Assembly (NCBI GenBank): GCA_947396885.1
Contig: OX377201.1
Coordinates: 2,337,879-2,401,878 of the forward strand
Length of the DNA stretch: 64,000 bases
Source of the DNA: Heligmosomoides polygyrus polygyrus
Taxonomy: Eukaryota > Nematoda > Chromadorea > Rhabditida > Heligmosomidae
Direction: 5' to 3'
Part shown: positions 1 through 10,500 of the stretch, piece by piece
Layout of the letters: every line of letters starts with the position of its first letter
How positions within the stretch are numbered: the stretch's first letter is position 1
Program-made: the position numbers and the translations under genes
Notes under the pieces: model-generated
Seen by the model: only the letters and a program-made list of their open reading frames with translations
Told to the model about the DNA's origin: nothing
Database searches by the model: none

Positions 1-432
1 GAATTGTGTCCGTTTTGCTCCGATGATGATGCGATCGAGTGTGTTACTCTGGCTTGGTATGGACGTATGTGCTCACATTCCACCTCTCCCATTATAGTGT
101 GCACCTAGTGTTCTGGCTGTCTACGTTGTAAATGGTGTCCGTGTTTGAGTGCTGGAGTGGCTCGTGCTGCTCGCAGTTCCTGTGGAGCCACTTTGGTATG
201 TGTATAGCCTCTGTAAAGATTTTTATCGTTCACATCAGAAGTTGGAGTTGAAAAGAACGAGAAAAAACGAAACGCAGAAGATTACACAGATCATGCTGAG
301 CGATGTCTTCTGAAGTACAGCTGGTAAATTTGATTTAACACCCAAGCGGCGTGCGCAGCTCCGGCATGGGAAGAATGTTTCGTATTCGTAAGCCAGCGGA
401 TGGGGTGGTGGACTACGCTGGGCCCCGTTTGT
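1..432. other. no recognisable gene or repeat
   Basis: Both strands were read. The short open frames here have no recognisable motif and no convincing splice structure. No terminal inverted repeats were seen. Confidence 0.4.
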
Positions 433-944
433 GGCCTGTTCATACTTCGAGACGAGAGCGACTCATGGCCCGAGCCAAGCATGTAAATCGGTTAAAACCG
501 AGCTTTCGCCGTAGAAATCCGTCCACATTCGAGCAGTGTCGCTCCCGTCGCTCTCGCCGCTTCTGTCGCCTGTTTATACTTCGCGCCGGCGACCTGAGCG
601 AATAGGCCGACAAAGGGAGTGTGGCGTACGTAGTTACACCATGGCACACTAGTGTTCTAAGGAAACGATTTCTATTCTTCCATTCTTAAGATCAAGGTAA
701 GGCATGCTATTGAACTCCTTTTGAGTGCCAGATTGATGATGTAGGTAATATGACTGTCTGCTAGTGTCTGCGTTGACTGATTGACTGACTGACAGGAAAT
801 AGACGTTATGGTGCAATTGCATGCGCCATACCACGTCCGTCGCCAAAGTTGCTCTTCTAGTCGTCATCGCTTATTCATACTTTCCGGGCGCTGCCGTCGC
901 TCTCGACGCTCTTGTCACTACTGCCACGAAGTATGAACAGGGCC
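433..944. repeat. hairpin-ended element, family E, copy 1
   Basis: The ends form terminal inverted repeats (ggcctgttcatacttcg and its complement near 928-944). The inside is not palindromic and matches the element at 7976-8515 along its length, including a gattgactgactgaca tract and an aag/gtaaggcatgc stretch that looks like a splice donor. No coding capacity was seen. It is a non-autonomous DNA element of unknown superfamily. Confidence 0.6.
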
Positions 945-1280
945 TTATACTTCCATCGCCAACCGACGCGATTTGAACGGTGCGATTCATACCGCGTCAC
1001 GCTATTTCGGACGACGATGAGCACTCTGAAGAGCCGGCGACTAGGCCACGCGATTGCGCATAGGTGCGCACAAGCGTAACTGTACAGACATTTCCGAATC
1101 TACTGCAAAAGGCACCTGGAGCTGGAATACCATGCTTCAATCCACCGCGTGGATTTCGAGAACGACGTGATCTGACGTTGAGCGGTGCTGTTGGCCGTGT
1201 ATTCACGTGATTCACTCCGCCGGTTGGCGTCGACGTGAACGACGCGATCAATTCGGCATCTGTGGTCCCGTTTAGGGCTC

Positions 1281-1403
1281 GTTTAGTGTGCACGCGACGC
1301 GCGATGCGACTTTGTGACAAGCTCCCATATCGATCGCGCGACGCGATGAATCGATATGGGAGCTTATCATCTCATCGTATCGCGCGTCGCGTGCACAATA
1401 AAC
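1281..1403. repeat. GC-rich hairpin MITE, family G
   Basis: The arms are inverted copies (gtttagtgtgcacgcgac at the left, complement at the right end). The centre holds a further palindrome around gctcccatatcgat. A related sequence is at 63277-63420. No coding capacity. Confidence 0.6.
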
Positions 1404-1413
1404 TCACCCTTAG

Positions 1414-1518
1414 ACCTATGTTATACTTCGGCGACGCTATTACCGGCAACGTCGGCGACAGTGTTATTACACGGGCAACACAGCGTTGTCGACGCGTCGC
1501 CGAAGTATAACATTGGCC
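1414..1518. repeat. GC-rich hairpin MITE, family D, uninterrupted copy
   Basis: The inverted ends read cctatgttatacttcggcg. This intact copy shows what the interrupted copy near 47250-48315 looked like before a MaT transposon entered it. Confidence 0.65.
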
Positions 1519-1718
1519 TTATACTTCTGTCGCAGAGCGGCGCGATACCATGTATGGAGGTCAAATTGATTGGTCGCGTCGCTCAGCGTCGACGCCGCCC
1601 GGCCGGAGTGAGTCGTGTGAAAGATGCGGTATGCGGAATGCTCATTGTTCTCCGAAACATCCCGGTGCATCATTCCGTTCGAATCGCGTGCTCGGCGACA
1701 GAAGTATAAACGGCTGAG

Positions 1719-1859
1719 AGGCGTTCTACACCCGCCCTTTAAACAGAGGTGTGGCAAATGTCCGCCTTCGACTATCTTGTAAGGCAGCCACGGGACTCCC
1801 GAGCAAGCCCGTGGGATTGGGGGTAGGCGGGCCAGGGGGACGTGGGGGTAGAACGCTCG
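1719..1859. repeat. MITE family J, copy 1
   Basis: About 140 bp bounded by inverted gcgttctac sequences. It matches 38507-38655 in inverted orientation, with shared stretches such as cctttaaacagaggtgtggc. Confidence 0.55.
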
Positions 1860-2508
1860 ACCCCCAGTATAAACGGGGCCTAAACAACACCGTGGTCGCG
1901 GGTTCACGCGATCCACTCCGGCCGGTTGGCGTCGACGTTGAGCGATGCGATCAATAAATGTGGCCTCTATACACGGCATCGCATTGCGTGGCAGTGGAAG
2001 TATGAACGGGGACCTAGATGCGTCTTCACTCAGAAGTTCCCGCGCTCCGTCGGGCACGAGTGCGGCCGTGTGGTTCTGGCATTTCGTCAGGCCGCACTTC
2101 TTCCAGTCGCTGCGGTGGTTCAGTGTAAAATTTGAGCGCATGGTTTGACCTAGCATGGAATGAATGGGCTCGTACTTCATCGCTTTTTGAATCTGAACAT
2201 TGTGGAGCAGTTAACTACAACTGCAATTCACTAGTAGAAGGAGCTTGATTTGAATAAAAGATTCGGCGTGGGCGAGTGCGTTGCTATCCGAGAGTGTACT
2301 CGTAGTCAGTTCTTTCATTCTGTTCTGGCGAGCTGCATGTATAACGTAGTTGAATGCACTTGCGTGACAATCCACCCCACGGGCTTGAACCTAAGGGATT
2401 AACCGAAAGGGAAAGGGATCTCGGTATGGGAGAGCAAGTATCCACGAACTTACCAGCCTCTCTAGCATGTAGACATTGGATCTGGCGCCGATTCGGTTAG
2501 TCCAGATT

Positions 2509-2799
2509 TGTTCAAACCCTGGTTAAATAGACCGTGCGAAGCATGGGATTTTCGAAAAGCTTCGGATAAGGGTGATTTTTTACTAAATCGAATTTTCGGA
2601 TAACATAGGTAATTGATTTTGACCAGAGATCTGATGTCCTATCCGATACGAATATCCGATAGTAAAAAAGACAAATCAGTCCTTTGGATCGGAGGAAATT
2701 CGTTCTTCCTAGAGCTATTCTCATCCGAATCACCCCAAAAACTAGGATTTTTCAAAGATACCGTAATTCGCATAGTCCTTTCAACCGGGTTTGAAAAAT
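2509..2799. repeat. imperfect AT-rich fold-back element
   Basis: The left end (caaaccctggttaaatag, reading on to gaccgtgcgaa) is an imperfect inverted copy of the right end (ttcgcatagtcctttcaacc). The open frames on both strands are consequences of the palindrome. Confidence 0.45.
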
Positions 2800-3273
2800 T
2801 TGATGGAGTAAGCGTTCTACCGGGACTAATGGGTCGACTACGTGTCAAAATACATGAAAACAGATGGGGATAGTTTGCTTGTGATGGAATACCGGCTATT
2901 ATATTCGTGTAATTTGGAGTGGGCTTCACTTCAAAATGAAATTCAGAGAATGAAGATGTATCATATCACATCATATCTATGAAGAAACATGCACAATCCG
3001 GAAAAATTTCACATTTTCTATCTTTATGCTCAATTTCCACAGACCAATCGATGGCTAAATCTGTTTTTCCGCGTCTTCAGCAAATCCCTGTTTTCGTCCA
3101 GATTCTCCGTTATCGGTTCATGCCGGTGATTGGTTGGTCGAGGAAATGTGATCGGGACGGCCAACAAATACGGTGGAGATTTGAACTTCTACTAAAGCAG
3201 GGGCATCTGCTGCATTCCAGTGACTCCTCAGAGTTTACTAGATACCGTTACGGTTACGGTATTAGTGCACATC

Positions 3274-3412
3274 GGGGGCCGGAGTCATCAACCGCTTACC
3301 GCCCTCCAACGGTGAAAATACCGCCAATCTCCCTGATATGCTATTCATTAACATCATCTTGGCGGTTTGTTCACCATTAGAGCGCGGTAAGCGGTCGATG
3401 GTCTGGCTCCCG
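3274..3412. repeat. MITE family L (attcatcaacg ends), diverged copy
   Basis: The left end ggggccggagtcatcaacc and the right end are inverted. Better copies are at 13848-14014, 16960-17101, 24683-24826, 28691-28873 and 43977-44334, with the consensus end ggccggattcatcaacga. Confidence 0.5.
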
Positions 3413-3710
3413 ATCTCGACCTTTGTGGAGAAAGTATGACAAGCATTCAAGCGAAACACAATCAGTCGAGTGTAAAATGCAAGGTTTCAGACGAATGCAT
3501 GGCGCAATCTATACCGCTCATGTGTCGGAGAATTTCCATTCTCTTAAGCTTTCATATGAGCTCTTAACTTCTTCAGTATCTTTGCTGTGTGCAAAGTTAT
3601 CACCTTTTAAAGAGCGTTTACATTTTTTTGAGACACCCTGTATTGATAAAGCAATGCCTCGCCAATTGATATTTCAATCGATATTTTGTTGGTGATCTTC
3701 TGGAGCTGCT

Positions 3711-3871
3711 TAGGCCGCGTTTATACTTCGACGCCGAGCGACGCGACGCCACGTATTGTGGCCGCATTGATTGGGCGACGCGATCGATCAATTTGGCCAC
3801 AATGCGTGGCGTCGCGTCGCTCGGCATCGACGCGCGACGAGCGCACACTAAACGACCCCTAAACGGGCCTT
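3711..3871. repeat. hairpin MITE family A
   Basis: Starts with ccgcgtttatacttcgacgc and contains the family core (agtggcc..attgatcgat..cgtggcgtcgcgtcgctcggc). Other copies are at 9188-9440, 15649-16095, 61608-61744 and 63280-63420. Confidence 0.6.
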
Positions 3872-5409
3872 AGCACAGTCAGCCGCCACCATGTACTGCA
3901 ACTAAATCAACTGATAGGAAGACAAGCATTGTAAATTCCTCCAGAATTGCTCTTGCAGCTGTAAGTACAAAGTGCATCCCAAAATGGCATTGATTGCCCT
4001 AAATCATCAGATTTTTTGAATCAGTATTTCAACTAGAAATTCATAGTTTTTAGTTCAATAACCACCACTCCGATCACGAGATGTGCAATCTGCACGACAT
4101 TCGTGCTGTAGAGGCTGCTTCATTGGAGAAAGTGCATGTGTTTTTTTGCTTCTGCGATAAGCAGTTCTGCAGCGGCTTCCAAAATGGTGACGTGCACCAT
4201 AGACTTGGGGATATCCTAAGTGCATTACTCTGTCATTTTCTGCAAATCGGCATTGTTCACTAATAACGGCCATTTAAAAGCGCTTCTCTCACGCAGCAAT
4301 GTAAATCCGATTAAGGGTAAGGGACGGAAATACGAATACTATTAGGTTGTTGCGAAAGTTCCCGCCATTTTTTGAATGCGCTTTTTGCCATTAACGCTAT
4401 AGCAACCTTTCTTTTGTTCACATAAAGAGATCAGGTATGTATAAGTTTACTATTATTGCCAGCTACTCACTTTCGCGTAACTCCTAGAAAAATGGAGCTC
4501 TCAAGGGGGTACATCTGAGGTCTTTTATTGTATGACTTCAAATTTGGTGAGACCGCAGCCGCTTCCTGTCGTCGCATCAATGGCGCATTTGGGGAGGGCA
4601 CAGTGTCCGATCGCACTACACTTTGAGTGGTTCGCACGCTTTAGCAAAGAGGAGTTTAGCCTTCAAGATTCGTTCAGGTCAGGACGTGGATCCGATGTCG
4701 ACATCGACCGCTTGCGACAGCTGGTGGAATCGGATCCATAGGCTATTCGTGAACTTGCGCAGGACTTAGGTGTGCACTATGCCACCATCGCCAGGCACCT
4801 ACATCAACCGAGTAAGGGGCACTAGTTGGCACAGTGGGTTCTCCATGACCTCACCGAACGCGACCGCCAGCGATCTGCTGAGGTGGCTACTCAATTGCTC
4901 TGATACAAGCGCAAGATAGTTGGCTCAAGTCCGTCATCACAGAAGATGAGAAGTGGTGCCTGTACGTCGAGAGGAGCAGACACTGGGTTGACAAGGGTGA
5001 GCAGCCTGAGCCACACCCAAAGGAGGGTCCGCACCCGTCGATGGTCATGCTTTCTGTTTGGTGGGATTACAGAGGTGTCATCTACTACGAGCTGCTGGGC
5101 CGTAACGAAACTCTAACGGCGGACTTGTGCTGTCAGCAGCTGGACAGACTGGCCGCCGAGATTGCAGAAAAGCGTCCGAATCATGGCACAGTCCGATTCT
5201 TGCACGACGATGCTCGGCCACAACTTTGTCTGAATGACTCGCCAAACGACCTTGGATGGGAAGTGCTGCCTTACCCACCATACAGCCCAGATATTACACC
5301 AACAGATTACCACCATTTCCTGTCTCTTTCCAATGCAAGCAGGGAAAAACGGTCAACAAGGTCGACATGGAACGCTGGCTGGTTGGATTTTCGAATCAAA
5401 GCCAGAAAA

Positions 5410-5797
5410 ATCCACCCCATCCTGCGTAGTTTGCCTTAACGGTAACGAGGGAGACTGCATGACATCTGGGGTGGTATACCTCATGTCATGTAGAATGTGC
5501 GGGCAGGAGTACATAGGGGAAACGGGTAGACCGTTGTGTATTAGAGTCAGGGAGCATCCAGATGGCCTCAAGAAACCCAATGTGTAAACCCCTTGGGGAG
5601 AGCACAGGGTCCGATGCCACTATGGCGCCATGTTCCAAGTGTCCGTCTCCATCTTAGCGAGAGAAAGCGACATCTCAGCACGCAGGACACTTGAGGCGCT
5701 TTGGATAGCGGCCAGAAATCCACAGGTCAACCGCAAAGACGAGTGCATAGCGATAACCCAGGAACTGGCACCCTTTGTCGAGCTCTGTGGGTTTTGA
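5410..5797 (+). pseudogene. GIY-YIG endonuclease C-terminal region of a Penelope-like element
   Basis: In one frame the sequence reads CVVCLNGNEG, then GVVYLMSCRMCGQEYIGETG with a following RPL..R..EH. This is a GIY-YIG nuclease core (VVY...EYIGETG) with the Cys pairs typical of Penelope-like elements. After a single TAA (5593-5595 region) the same frame continues with ARRTLEALWIAARNP, then NRKDECIAITQELAPF and LCGF, and ends at TGA 5795-5797. In intact elements this domain nicks the target for reverse transcription. The reverse transcriptase domain upstream is missing. The fragment is inactive. Confidence 0.75.
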
Positions 5798-6138
5798 TCA
5801 ATCTGATATGACCTGCAGGGTATTTAAGTCGGGTGGTATCATGGGCTAAACTCACTTACCCACGTCTATCTCCATCCACGGGTGACTGGTGGTGCTCATC
5901 GGCACTCACCTCGAAGGTTAGTTGATACGCTGTACTTGGTACATCGGTCCTTAACTCTAGCTGTCTTGAGAACACTATTCTGTAGGATGAAATGGCGTTT
6001 GGGGGATAGTTTCACCAATGTTCTCGACTTTTCCAGGCTCCGAAGAAGGCGAAGGCGCCGAAACGTCAGCCGAAATAAAGCCTGTTTAACAATCTTGGTG
6101 AACAGCTCAGAGAAGCACGCTGGAATAAAGCCAGAAAA
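5410..6138 (+). mobile_element. Penelope-like retroelement, 3' fragment, with target duplication
   Basis: The insertion is bounded by the 12-base direct repeat aaagccagaaaa (5398-5409 and 6127-6138), which interrupts the mariner transposase exactly at a codon run that continues afterwards. Only the 3' end of the element is present (5' truncated, as is usual for target-primed insertion): the GIY-YIG endonuclease end followed by about 330 bases of untranslated tail. Confidence 0.8.
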
Positions 6139-6379
6139 GTTCTACGCTGACGGCATCGGGAGTCTGCCTGAAAGGTGGAGGAGAGTGATAGAGCATGATG
6201 ACGGTTACTTCGTTTCTTGACACGTTTCGTTTTTTTGTAAAACTAAAAAAATGTAGTGTCTTGGCGAGAACTTCTGCAACAACATAATAGATACATCACG
6301 TTAACTAGACGTGTTCGTAGCCTATGCCTCGTTTTCTAGGCGTGGTTGATCTGACCCGAATCTTTAAGCATGGAAACCG

Positions 6380-6545
6380 ATTCGAACAAATAGCTCGATT
6401 ATTCGAATATTCGAATAAACGAAAAATGGGGCTTATTCGATTTTCGGTCATTCGAAGATACTGGTAGGCGAAGAAATTCGTTCGTATATTTGTTCGAAAA
6501 TTTTCGACGTCAAATAAATTCGTTCATTCATTCGTTCGATAAAAT
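6380..6545. repeat. attcgaatattcg-type palindromic repeat
   Basis: A cluster of overlapping ttcgaat/attcgaa palindromes. A similar cluster is at 47010-47120 (ttcgaatattcgaaaat). Probably decayed MITEs. Confidence 0.4.
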
Positions 6546-6732
6546 TTCTCAAAGATCCAATTATAGCGGGTGCAGAGATTTCGATAGCTCCAACTATGAG
6601 ATGTGCTAGAGCGCTTCCTACTAGGTGAACCTAAAATGCAAAAATGAGGAGTGAAGACATATGCAATTTAAAGAAGAAGAAAAAATGAAAATGCTTGACC
6701 ACAGGCGTCGGTAGGGACCTTTACTTGGGCTT

Positions 6733-6871
6733 AAGCCCTAGTTTACACTTGCGCCGCCACGCGGCGCGGCACCACGACTGCCATAGATATCGATTTTCCG
6801 CGCCGCCCGGTCGATACCTAACCCGACCATCGTGCCGAGCCGCGCAGCGGTGCAAGCGTAAACTAGGGCTA
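6733..6871. repeat. hairpin MITE family C, copy 1
   Basis: Ends agccctagtttacacttgcg / inverted. The core cgatagatatcgat-type sequence is shared with 7836-7970 and 9239-9377. GC-rich, non-coding. Confidence 0.6.
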
Positions 6872-7060
6872 AAGGGCTCACCCATCCTATTACATAGAAT
6901 AGGGGTCCTACCACGACAGCCACTCAACGACGCGCCAAGTGATAGTCTTGTTTTGCTTTGGCCCAAAAGTGGCCGAAACGTCTCAAAATCGCTCACTTCG
7001 TGCGTCGCTGCTCGACTTCTCGTGGCAGGACCAGCGTTCGATAGTGTGGGTGAGCCCTTT
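6871..7060. repeat. hairpin element next to the family C MITE
   Basis: The left end aaagggctcaccca is inverted at the right end (tgggtgagcccttt). Inner arms (gtcctaccacga / tcgtggcaggacc) continue the palindrome. The 6733-6871 element lies immediately at its left end. Confidence 0.5.
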
Positions 7061-7470
7061 AAGTCCAAACTTGGACCTCCTGCAGACGCTTAGTGGTGTT
7101 TTCTCATTCACTTTTTGTATTTGATGTTTTCCGGAACTCATTTTTGCATTTTAGGTCCACTTAGGACGTGTTCTATCACATTCTAGGTAGACCATTGAAA
7201 TTCCCTGAGCCCCCCTCCCAACTGGGATAGCACATGCAATACTTGTTCGAAGTGGAATGTGCCTGTGAAGGAAGCTGAACGTAAGAATTTTGGTGCTGAA
7301 ACGTGAGCCGTTGTAATGAGTAGCTTAGAAGCTAGTTGATGGCGTAAAAAATAATAATAATAAAATAATGAAACGAAATATGAATAATAAAAAATAAAAA
7401 ATTCTGGGACAAAATGCTGCGTAATCCCACACACAATGAGAGCACACAATAGAAGTTTCCAACAGTCCAC

Positions 7471-7476
7471 TTTAAT
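7471..7476 (-). promoter_or_regulatory. possible poly(A) signal of the nucleoside transporter gene
   Basis: The minus strand reads ATTAAA about 67 bases after the stop codon. This common variant of AATAAA is the first such hexamer after the stop. Inferred from position only. Confidence 0.4.
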
Positions 7477-7542
7477 GAGAGAAAAACGATGAGCTTTTAT
7501 GTAAATCGATAATGCCTTTGGTAAACGCTGATCCCGACTTCA

Positions 7543-10500
7543 CTAGCTGATGTTGTTCACCATCAATGTGATCAATGGAGTGAACGCCACACCGCACATA
7601 ATACCTGAAATTACAGTATAATTATTGAAGTGTAGGGTACTGGTCACCGACAATTCGATAGCCTGACATACCTCCAACTAGACATAAAGCCGCTGCCATT
7701 CCTGCTGTTTTCGATAAGGATGATGGAACGACCCTGAAAAGTGGAGAAAACGTTAGTATTGATCGTTGACCAAACCAATCAAAACCGTTGTTTGAATGTG
7801 CAGCCGCAGGAGCGCTTGAGAGTGGTCGACTAAGCGCAAGTTTATACTTGCGCCGCTGTGCGGGCGGCACGATGGTCGGGATAGATATCGACCGTGCGGC
7901 GCGAAAAATCGATATCTACGGCGATCGTGGTGCCTGCCGCGCCGCGTGGCGACGCAAGTATAAACAAGGCCTAAGGGCCTGTTCATACTTCGCGACGAGA
8001 GCGATTTGTCACCCGTGGAAAACATGCAAATCGATTAAAACCGAGCGATCTTCGCCGAAATCGCTTCATACTCGAGCACTCTCGCCGTCGCTTTTGTCGC
8101 TACAGTCGTTCGCACCGCTCTCTCTCTCTCGCCTACTCGTTCTCCGCGCCGACGACAGCAGCGACAGGAGCGACTGGGGCGACGGAAGGAGAGTGGAGAA
8201 CGTAACTATACCATACCGCGCTAGTGTTCGAAGGAAGCGATTCCTATTCTGCCATTCTTCAGATCCAGGTAAGGCATGCCATTATACCTCCTTTGAGTGC
8301 CAGATTGATGATGTAGGCAATACGACCGTTTGCTAGTATCTGTGCTGACTGATTGACTGACTGACAAGAAGTAGGTATTCTGGTGCAATTGCGTACACAC
8401 ACAACGCGTCCGCCGCTTCTCTAGCTCTTATCGCTTTCGTCGCCTGTTCATACTTTCCGGGCACTGCCGTCGCTCTCGTCGCTCTTGTCGCTGCCGTCGC
8501 GAAGTATGAACAGGCACTAATCTCCGAGGAAGTCTGTCGTCGCACAGACGGGGTGTAGGAAATCGTGATGTTCATGCTGTGAGAACGCTGCGCAGTCAGT
8601 TTGTCGCTTTCGTTTGACGTTATTTCCAGCTTTTCATTGTCGATTCTAGTAGTAGTTAAAGGACTAATTACCTCGTCGTCAAAGCACAGACACCAAATGA
8701 ACAACAGAGGCAGGCGAGGCGATGTTTATTCCATTTGACATCAAATTGGACGCTTTTGAAATTATTTCTTCCAAATAAAACGAACGCATTAAACTAGACT
8801 CCCTAAGCAGGTCTAGATAAACCTTTGTTTTGTGAAAACTTACAACGGCTTTCCTTGAAAACCTGTAGTTCTTTTAACCAAAATGTGCCCCTTAAGAAAT
8901 GTGCTCATTTTGGACATGATTCTTTAATCATCGATCATTTAAAATAGCTTAACGTAGAAAGTATAAACGAGGCATTATGAGCTAGTAACGAAAACCCAGC
9001 TTATACTTATAGGGTTAGTATAAGTAAGTATAAGCTTATACTTACTTAAGGCCGCCACAGACTTCTGCGGCGCCGCTGGCGGCGCCGCTGGAGGCGAGCT
9101 CTGCGTCTCTGCCCTATGGTTAAGCATAGGGCAGCGGCGCCGCCGAGCGGCGCCGCAGAAGTCTGTGGCGGCCTTTATACTAACCCTCTGGGGCCAGCTT
9201 ATACTTCGACGCCACGTATGGTGGCCATATTGATTGAGGTAGCCCCAGTTTATAGTTGCGCCGCCGCGCGGCGCGGCGCGATGGTCGTGATAGATATTGA
9301 CCCGCCGGCGCGAAAAATCGATATCTATGGCGATCGTGGTGCCGCTCCGCGTGGAGGCGCAATTATAAACTAGGGTTTACGCAATCGATCAATTTAGCCA
9401 CTATAAATACCATCGCGCCGCTAGGCGTCGAAGTGTAAAAACCGCTGCACACTTCTGCGGCGTTGCCGCTCGCCGCTGTGGTTAAAGATAGGCAAACTCT
9501 GCGTCCCTGCCCTTTAAGGATAGGGCCGCGGCGTTGCCGCAGAAGTGTGCGGCTGCCTTAAAGGACTGTTTCTTTTTTTTACTTCGCGACAGCAGCGACA
9601 AGAGCGACGAGAGCGCAGCGCGCGTGACGTGAGCGGCATGCGCAGCGCACGGAATTATGAACAGGCGACATCAGCGAGCGGAGCAACTAGAACGACAGCG
9701 CCGGCGCTCGAGCATGAACACTTTTCGGCGGCGCGTGCTTGGTTTTAATCGATTTGCATGCTTTGCATGGGCGACAAAAGCGATGAGAGCGCAGCGCGCG
9801 GAAGTATGAACAGACGGCAGCAGCGATGTAGCGTCAAGAGCGTCGACTGGATCGACAGCTCCGGCTCTCGAGTACGAACACTTTTCGGTGGCGCGAGTTC
9901 GGTTTTAATCGATATGCAAATTTTGCACAGCGATGAGTCGCTCTTGTCGCGAAGTATGAACGGACCCTAAACGAGGCCTAAGGGCGCGTGTAGCGCTGGA
10001 GGAGGGGTCCCCTTCTGTCGCGTGGAACCGTTCTTGGTTCGGAGTTTCCGCCGTGGCCAACAAAGTTTTCCATCCCTCCGGGGTCGTGAATTGGTACCAG
10101 ACTTGTCTGAGAAGGATAAAGCGCTGACTTGTTCACTGGCCACTGCAAGTCATTGTGTGGCCAAATGCGCATTCAAATTGCTTCCACGACATCCCTTAGA
10201 AATAGAATGCGCGGCGTATTACAAGAGGGATTGATTAACGCCATCCTTTGTCATTTTCCCTTATATTTTTAGAAGCCAGATAATTATGGATCGGTCAGTA
10301 TGTTACCCTTTTTGGTCAAAAATCAAAAATTCTATGGTTAGGGGTGTTTTTCATCGAATTTGAGCTAAAGCATGAAATACACTACTCACCTGGGAGCATA
10401 CATCATTCCAAGTGAACTAAAGTAGCCGCTGGTGAACGCCATGACGGTGTTACCGATGATGAAGAACCACTCGTTCGCGAACCACACCGGCATGACACGA

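Larger units (their letters stand above)
4492..6220 (+). pseudogene. mariner transposase, degenerate and interrupted
   Basis: Mariner transposases cut and paste their element at TA sites using a DDE/D catalytic domain. Recognisable parts in order: an N-terminal ATG at 4492; a helix-turn-helix stretch around 4745-4810 (ELAQDLGVHYATIARHL); the first catalytic block near 4935-5000 (VITEDEKWCLYV...RHWV); the core at 5041-5330 with FLHDDARPQ and LPYPPYSPDITPTDYH, where the third catalytic D sits in SPD; and the C-terminus after the insertion at 6130-6220 (FYADGIGSLPERWRRVIEHD). Stops and frame changes occur between 4520 and 4930. The reading frame is broken at 5409 by the Penelope-like element and resumes at 6127. 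It cannot make active protein. Family assignment is secure from the motif order. Confidence 0.85.
4343..6288 (+). mobile_element. mariner transposon, split by a Penelope-like insertion
   Basis: The left end (ttaggttgttgcgaaagttc) pairs with an inverted right end near 6262-6288 (ttctgcaacaacataa). Between them lies a mariner transposase reading frame in pieces. Without the inserted 0.73 kb (5410-6138) the element would be about 1.2 kb, the usual mariner size. The transposase has several stops and frameshifts, so this is a dead copy. Confidence 0.85.

Noticed and set aside
1467..2180. 237-codon open frame on the minus strand
   Set aside because: It covers several hairpin MITEs in a row (families A and J). 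Its sequence repeats the MITE translations seen elsewhere.
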